This document shows, in pieces, positions 59,386-64,000 of a stretch of DNA of 64,000 bases. The DNA comes from Alkalihalobacterium alkalinitrilicum (GTDB lineage: Bacteria; Bacillota; Bacilli; Bacillales; Bacillaceae_F), in NCBI RefSeq assembly GCF_002019605.1, contig NZ_KV917368.1, forward strand, positions 3,796,519 to 3,860,518. Reading direction: 5' to 3'. Under the pieces are notes generated by a model. The model searched no databases. It was given only the letters and a program-made list of their open reading frames with translations, and was not told the origin of the DNA. Made by a program: the position numbers and the translations under genes. The stretch's first letter is position 1, and each line of letters opens with the position of its first letter.

Positions 59386-61038
59386 ATGGAGAGCACAAAT
59401 ATTTCTTCAAATTTTATTAAACATATTGTAACTGAAGATTTAAAGACTGGAGAATATGATGGAGTTGTTACACGGTTTCCTCCAGAACCAAATGGGTATT
59501 TACATATTGGGCATGCTAAATCAATCGTGCTAAACTTTGAACTTGCTGACGAATATAAAGGGAAAACGAATTTACGATTTGATGACACGAATCCGCTAAA
59601 AGAGGATCAAGAGTTTGTTGACTCTATTAAAGAGGATGTAACTTGGCTTGGTTATGACTGGGATGGACTTTTCTATGCATCTAATTATTTCGATGAAATG
59701 TATGAACGTGCGGTGCTATTGATAAAAAAAGGCTTAGCGTATGTCGATGATTTATCAGCAGAAGAAATTCGAACATACAGAGGAACATTAACTGAGCCAG
59801 GAAAAGAAAGTCCGCATCGCGATCGAACGGTCGATGAAAATCTTGAGTTATTTGAGCGCATGAAAAATGGGGAGTTCGGAAACGGGGAAAAAGTATTACG
59901 AGCGAAAATTGATATGTCATCTCCTAACTTGAACATGAGAGATCCTGTTCTTTACCGAATTTCTCATACAACACATCATAATACTGGAGATCAGTGGTGC
60001 ATCTATCCGATGTATGACTTTGCGCACCCGCTTGGTGATGCAATTGAAGGTGTGACCCATTCAATTTGTACATTGGAATTTGAAGATCACCGCCCATTAT
60101 ATAACTGGGTTGTTGAGAAGTGTGAAATGGAAGCAACGCCTAAGCAAATTGAGTTTGCTCGTTTAAATTTAACGAACACGATTATGAGTAAACGGAATTT
60201 GAAACAGCTAGTCGATGAAAATGTTGTCGACGGCTGGGATGATCCACGTATGCCGACCATTTCTGGATTAAGGAGAAGAGGGTTTACGCCAGAATCAATT
60301 CGGAATTTTTGTCGCGAAATCGGTGTAGCAAGAAGCTATAGCACAGTAGATGTCCAAATGCTTGATCATTTCGTTCGTGAAGATTTGAAGTTGAAAGCGC
60401 CACGGACGATGGCGGTCATAAAACCATTAAAAGTTGTTATTACGAACTATCCCGAAGGCCAAGTGGAAATGCTTGATGCGGAAATTAATCCTGAAAATCC
60501 AGAGATGGGTACCCGACAAATACCGTTCTCTCGTGAGATTTACATTGAACAAGAAGATTTTATGGAAAATCCACCGAAAAAGTACTTCCGATTATTCCCT
60601 GGAAACGAAGTTCGTTTAAAACATGCTTACTTTATTAAGTGTGAGGAAGTGGTTAAAGATGATGCTGGAAATGTCGTTGAGCTTCGTTGTACGTATGATC
60701 CAGAAACGAAAAGTGGAACTGGTTTTACAGGGAGAAAAGTAAAAGGTACCCTTCACTGGGTCGAGGCAACGAAAGCGAAGTCGGCTGAATTCCGTCTTTA
60801 TAATCCGTTAATTTTAGACGAAGAAAAAGAAGAAGGCGGGTCTTTCTTAGATCATGTAAATCCGAATTCATTAGAAGTATTAAAAGGATTTGTCGAGCCG
60901 AATATGAGTGAAGCAAAGGAAAATGAGAAATTTCAATTTTTCCGCCACGGATACTTTAATGTCGATCCGAAAGATACAACTCGAGAGCAACTCGTGTTTA
61001 ACTTAATTGTTTCATTGAAAAGTTCTTTTAAGCTGTAG
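59386..61038 (+). CDS. glnS: Glutaminyl-tRNA synthetase
   Basis: 550 residues, the length of E. coli Gln[22 protein letters not shown] holds the class I HIGH motif (~40-43), [12 protein letters not shown] and [20 protein letters not shown] are GlnRS-specific, and [13 protein letters not shown] is the KMSKS-equivalent. The anticodon-binding beta-barrels follow (~340-545). It charges tRNA-Gln directly. B. subtilis and most relatives lack GlnRS and use misacylation plus GatCAB, so a complete gene here is unusual. Start at ATG 59386, preceded by GAGAGGTTGAGGTGG; an ATG at 59356 has no RBS. Confidence 0.95.
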   Translation: MESTNISSNFIKHIVTEDLKTGEYDGVVTRFPPEPNGYLHIGHAKSIVLNFELADEYKGKTNLRFDDTNPLKEDQEFVDSIKEDVTWLGYDWDGLFYASNYFDEMYERAVLLIKKGLAYVDDLSAEEIRTYRGTLTEPGKESPHRDRTVDENLELFERMKNGEFGNGEKVLRAKIDMSSPNLNMRDPVLYRISHTTHHNTGDQWCIYPMYDFAHPLGDAIEGVTHSICTLEFEDHRPLYNWVVEKCEMEATPKQIEFARLNLTNTIMSKRNLKQLVDENVVDGWDDPRMPTISGLRRRGFTPESIRNFCREIGVARSYSTVDVQMLDHFVREDLKLKAPRTMAVIKPLKVVITNYPEGQVEMLDAEINPENPEMGTRQIPFSREIYIEQEDFMENPPKKYFRLFPGNEVRLKHAYFIKCEEVVKDDAGNVVELRCTYDPETKSGTGFTGRKVKGTLHWVEATKAKSAEFRLYNPLILDEEKEEGGSFLDHVNPNSLEVLKGFVEPNMSEAKENEKFQFFRHGYFNVDPKDTTREQLVFNLIVSLKSSFKL

Positions 61039-61040
61039 AA

Positions 61041-61090
61041 AAAAGTGTCAGGCCCATTTTAGTATACTAAAGTAGGCCTGACACTTTTTT
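61041..61090. terminator. Bidirectional terminator after glnS
   Basis: AAAAAGTGTCAGGCC pairs with GGCCTGACACTTTTTT around a 21-base loop containing a further inverted TTTAGTATACTAAA. Confidence 0.95.
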
Positions 61091-61143
61091 ATTAGGAAAA
61101 TATCAGCGGACTAGTTTTCATTAGATGCATTGATCTAAACATG

Positions 61144-61338
61144 TTAAATAATGATTTCTTTCACTCGGCCTACAGATCCGTCTTCGAGACGAACTTTAAT
61201 GCCGTGGGGGTGAAAGCTTGATTTTGTTAATATATCTTTTACAATGCCACCTGTTAACTTGCCTGTTCGTTGATCTTGCTTTAGGACGATGTTAACTTTA
61301 ATGCCTGGAGAAATATCACTTCGGTTTTGTCCGTTCAT
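61144..61338 (-). CDS. ywbE: YwbE family protein
   Basis: 64 residues. ISPGIKVNIVLKQDQRTGKL, then TKSSFHPHGIKVRLEDG and VGRVKEI are the conserved YwbE pattern, a small beta-barrel like KOW/SH3 RNA-binding folds. Function not established. The start codon overlaps the stop of the preceding gene (TAATG), so they are translationally coupled. Confidence 0.92.
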   Translation of the reverse strand: MNGQNRSDISPGIKVNIVLKQDQRTGKLTGGIVKDILTKSSFHPHGIKVRLEDGSVGRVKEIII

Positions 61339-61544
61339 TAGGTTCCCATTCGCTTCCGTTGGTTATTAATTTTTTTCGTTTGCTGACTCTTCATTTTTTT
61401 TGGTTGGTTAGCGGTTTGTGAATTTAAGTTTCCTTGTCCTTGATTTTGCTTCTTTTTTGCCAACTGTTGTTTGATGGCTTCTTGAAGGTTAATTTTCTTT
61501 TTTTCAATTTGTTGATTGTCTTGGTCATGATTTGTTGTAGACAT
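61338..61544 (-). CDS. Small Lys/Gln-rich protein upstream of ywbE
   Basis: 68 residues, highly polar: INLQEAIKQQLAKKKQNQGQ, then KKMKSQQTKKINNQRKRMG. No globular core, no Cys; probably disordered and nucleic-acid-binding. AAAGGAGTTTTTTTA provides the RBS, and coupling to ywbE suggests a shared role, perhaps in RNA or ribosome interaction. I do not recognise a named family. Confidence 0.72.
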   Translation of the reverse strand: MSTTNHDQDNQQIEKKKINLQEAIKQQLAKKKQNQGQGNLNSQTANQPKKMKSQQTKKINNQRKRMGT

Positions 61545-61674
61545 TAAAAAAACTCCTTTATTTTCATCTTCTTTAACAGGGTATCATAATTTTCGTTATT
61601 ATATTGTTATCTTTTTTTGTAGTTCGTATAAGTAAGAGGTTATACTAGAAGAAATTGGAAATAGGAGAGACACG

Positions 61675-62244
61675 ATGAAAAAAATATGTGTGTTTGCTGG
61701 ATCGAATGTTGGAGCTAAACCCGAATTTGAGCAAGGTGCCATTCAATTAGGTCGTCTGTTAGCAGAGCGAAATATCGAATTGGTGTATGGTGGTTCGAAA
61801 ATTGGATTAATGGGACGAATAGCCGACAGTGTTTTACAGAGTGGCGGTAAAGTGACAGGGATTATGCCGAGAAATTTATTTTCAAAAGAAATTATCCATC
61901 CTTTATTAACAGAATTTCACGAAACGGAAACGATGCATGAACGAAAAGCGCTTATGTCAGAGTTTGCGGATGGCTATATTGCCTTACCAGGTGGTTTGGG
62001 AACCTTTGAAGAATTGTTAGAAGTAATGTGTTGGGCACAAATTGGCATTCATAAAAAACCAATTGGTGCACTAAATGTATTACATTATTACGAACCTGTC
62101 AGTGAGTTGTTAAAAAAAGCATCAAATGCTGGTTTCATGCCTCAAGCTAATGTTGATTTACTCATTCTGGAAGAGAAACCAGATACTCTTCTAGAAAGAA
62201 TGTTTGACAATGTGAGAGGATCTGATGATACGATAGATGTATAG
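61675..62244 (+). CDS. LOG family protein, YvdD-like
   Basis: 189 residues. ICVFAGSNVGAKPEF opens the Rossmann fold, LVYGGSKIGLMGRIADSVL is the first LOG motif and YIALPGGLGTFEELLEVMCW contains PGGxGTxxE (~103-111). MHERKALM carries the Arg-Lys of the active site. LOG proteins remove ribose 5-phosphate from N6-modified AMP (cytokinin-activating type); in bacteria the physiological substrate is often an ordinary nucleotide monophosphate. RBS AGGAGAGACACG. Monocistronic. Confidence 0.9.
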   Translation: MKKICVFAGSNVGAKPEFEQGAIQLGRLLAERNIELVYGGSKIGLMGRIADSVLQSGGKVTGIMPRNLFSKEIIHPLLTEFHETETMHERKALMSEFADGYIALPGGLGTFEELLEVMCWAQIGIHKKPIGALNVLHYYEPVSELLKKASNAGFMPQANVDLLILEEKPDTLLERMFDNVRGSDDTIDV

Positions 62245-62613
62245 CCTCATTTTAACAGAAGCGGACTTTTGATGGATCAAGTGTAAAGCTCTTTATAAAG
62301 TTGCTAAAGACAATTGAAACGATTGTCAGCAAAAGGGCAAAGACACTTCGAGCATGTCTGCTTTTTTGCTGTTGATCGCACTATAGAGATTGTATGTACT
62401 ATATAGGGAATGTCCAATTTCAAGGGCTGAAATCTGAAGTGAATGAAACAGAAATGACGAAATCCTTAGAGCTCTATTTTGGTTATGTTATGATAGAAAG
62501 GCTTCAAAGAAAATTGTCGTTTGAAGTAAAATTTTAGTATAAAAAGGAAGTTATTTTAGAAAGAATAAGCAGTGTGAATATAAAAATAGTGTCAAAGTTG
62601 GAAGGAGTATGAA
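62245..62613. other. Intergenic region
   Basis: A terminator-like hairpin GCAAAGACA-CTTCGAGCA-TGTCTGC followed by T6 at 62337-62368 probably ends the LOG gene. TAGTATAAAAAGG at 62534-62546 may be part of the desaturase promoter. No gene was seen. Confidence 0.5.
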
Positions 62614-63708
62614 ATGAAGGAATATGAATCACTATCTTGGTATGCAGCTCGAATTAAACCCCATCTCCCAAAAGAGGCGTTTAAGCCTGTACCCTCTCGT
62701 CTATTAGGTGGACTAGCGTTTCTTATCATTGCCATAGGAGGGATATTGGCAGTTAGCTTATTGGAACTCAGCCTGTGGTTAAACTTATTGATTACGATTG
62801 TTTTAGGGGCAAGTTACGCCAGTCTTGGATTTTTGGGCCATGAAATTCTTCATGGAACTGTCGTTCGGAAACCGTGGCTTCGCGATCTTTTAGGTGCGAT
62901 TACGTTTTGGCCATTATGTACTGGACCAAGTCTTTGGCGGAAATGGCATAATATGAACCATCACGTTCATACTCAAGATGAGCATAAAGACCCTGACGCT
63001 TGGATCAGTGCTAGTGAATTAGAAAAAAAACCACTCGTTCGCTTGTTGTATCGAATTCCCCTAGCTATTCGAGCAACCTTTAGTTTGTTTTCATTAGCGC
63101 TAACATTTACAGTCCATTCTTTTCGAATGTTTACTGTTTATATAAAAGACTTTGATCCAAGAAATCGACCAAAAGTATGGGTTCAGTTAGTTTTACCTTG
63201 GGTTTCATGGATAGGTCTTTTATTCGCAATTGGGTTTGTAAAGTGGTTGTTTGTGTTTTTACTACCGTTGTTAATAGCGAATTTTATTGTAATGGCTTAT
63301 ATTTCAACGAACCACAGGCTAAACCCACTCGTACCTGTTAATGATCCGTTAGCGAATAGTTTGTCAGTGACGGTTCCAAAATGGGTGGATGCAATTCACT
63401 TTAACTTTTCGTACCATACGGAACATCATCTGTTTCCGTCGGTCAATCCGAAATATTATCCGCTAGTAAAAGCACATATTAAAAAGAATTGGCCAGAGCG
63501 TTATCATGAAATGCCGTTTTTGAAAGCGATGGTTGCTTTATTTAAAACACCACGAATTTATTACGATCAAAAAGAATTGGTCGATCCACGTGAAGGAATG
63601 ATGTATGGTTCGTTAGGAAATGGACTTAACCCAAATCAAATTATCTCTCGTAGAAGTGATGATGATTTTCAAAGCGAGATCAAGCCATCAAAAAATACAG
63701 ATGTATAA
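62614..63708 (+). CDS. Fatty acid desaturase (membrane type)
   Basis: 364 residues. The three histidine boxes of the acyl-lipid desaturases are present: GHEILHG (76-80), WHNMNHH (~111-117) and YHTEHHLF (~267-273). Four or more membrane helices lie between them (GGLAFLIIAIGGILAVSLLE; WIGLLFAIGFVKWLFVFLL). It introduces a double bond into membrane phospholipid acyl chains using a di-iron centre and oxygen, keeping the membrane fluid. The length is close to B. subtilis Des (352) but no desKR two-component pair is nearby. RBS TTGGAAGGAGTATGAA. Confidence 0.9.
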   Translation: MKEYESLSWYAARIKPHLPKEAFKPVPSRLLGGLAFLIIAIGGILAVSLLELSLWLNLLITIVLGASYASLGFLGHEILHGTVVRKPWLRDLLGAITFWPLCTGPSLWRKWHNMNHHVHTQDEHKDPDAWISASELEKKPLVRLLYRIPLAIRATFSLFSLALTFTVHSFRMFTVYIKDFDPRNRPKVWVQLVLPWVSWIGLLFAIGFVKWLFVFLLPLLIANFIVMAYISTNHRLNPLVPVNDPLANSLSVTVPKWVDAIHFNFSYHTEHHLFPSVNPKYYPLVKAHIKKNWPERYHEMPFLKAMVALFKTPRIYYDQKELVDPREGMMYGSLGNGLNPNQIISRRSDDDFQSEIKPSKNTDV

Positions 63709-63709
63709 A

Positions 63710-63757
63710 ACGAAACGACTATTCAATGGGTCAATGATCCATTGAATAGTCGTTGAC
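63710..63757 (+). terminator. Terminator of the desaturase gene
   Basis: AACGACTATTCAATGG pairs with CCATTGAATAGTCGTT around GTCAATGAT. Confidence 0.9.
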
Positions 63758-63821
63758 AACAGCTGGTGAACTACCTATAATTAATTCGGTATAAAAGAAT
63801 ACAAAGCTGTGGTATCGCAGG

Positions 63822-63856
63822 AGAGGTTCTAGCTCAAACCCTCTATAAAAAACTAA
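63822..63856 (+). ncRNA. PreQ1-I riboswitch
   Basis: AGAGGTTCTAGCTCAAACCC then TCTATAAAAAACTAA is a near-exact match to the class I preQ1 aptamer: the stem AGAGG/CCTCT, the loop TTCTAGC and the A-rich H-type pseudoknot tail. A terminator follows. The controlled gene (queuosine synthesis or transport) lies beyond the window. Confidence 0.95.
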
Positions 63857-63867
63857 GGGAATATTAT

Positions 63868-63900
63868 CAAACGTCATCCTTCCTTTAGGATGCGTTTTTC
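63868..63900 (+). terminator. Riboswitch expression-platform terminator
   Basis: AAACGTCATCCT pairs with AGGATGCGTTT around TCCTTT and is followed by T-rich sequence. Confidence 0.85.
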
Positions 63901-64000
63901 TTTTTTTCTAGCCATATATGATCGGATAAAGGTAATGTATTAGCCGAATTGGAGATATTATCCGTTTGTCAATTTTATTAGTGAAAATCCAGCTATATTG

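Overview
The window reads as chromosome of a low-GC, Gram-positive, endospore-forming member of the Bacillaceae. Evidence for sporulation: a gerA-type germinant receptor operon, a spore-coat transglutaminase (tgl), two YjcZ-type small proteins, a short SASP-like gene and a SinR-type repressor. The rsbQP, yhfST-bioY, bmrCD, ywbE and yfkM homologues all point to relatives of Bacillus subtilis. No rRNA, tRNA or CRISPR array was seen.

Bases 1-24,900 are an accessory, decaying zone. A cassette of two luciferase-like flavin oxidoreductases, a HesB-like protein and the start of a yfkM gene occurs twice (1-2266 and 11804-14068). Its sequence is mosaic: near-identical blocks surround a diverged block. 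Between and after the copies lies a redox group (Crp-family regulator, glutaredoxin, OsmC, thioredoxin, peroxiredoxin, zinc-type quinone reductase, aldo/keto reductase), mixed with at least ten broken genes. The zone continues with a gerABC-type operon, a hairpin-rich tandem array, an IS256 element and dead IS3, SDR and NERD-nuclease fragments.

Bases 25,000-36,900 hold tgl, a second YjcZ-like gene, an IS3 element with a nonsense codon in OrfA, an L,D-transpeptidase, an M14 peptidase, a small secretory-phospholipase-A2-like protein, rsbQ-rsbP (energy-stress input to sigma B), a HEAT-repeat protein, a SinR-like regulator and an unusual soluble chemoreceptor-like protein with a C-terminal Cache domain.

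Bases 36,900-48,100 hold an SDR-thiolase-acyl-CoA ligase operon, then bioY behind a BirA operator. Next comes the most striking locus. An array of about fifteen GTWTACA-like repeats, phased at roughly one helical turn, precedes a sigma-A promoter, an actin-like parM and a ribbon-helix-helix parR. This is a complete type II (ParMRC) segregation cassette sitting between housekeeping genes. It is followed by rocB and by a lysine-riboswitch-controlled amino-acid ABC importer.

Bases 48,100-64,000 hold a bmrB-like leader peptide and attenuator ahead of the heterodimeric exporter bmrCD, a CxxH/CxxC protein, a phoX-tatA-tatC operon (Tat substrate with its own translocase), two MpsC/DUF2294 paralogues followed by a histidine kinase, a glutaminyl-tRNA synthetase (unusual in this group), ywbE, a LOG-family protein and a fatty-acid desaturase. 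A preQ1-I riboswitch at the right edge must serve a gene beyond the window.
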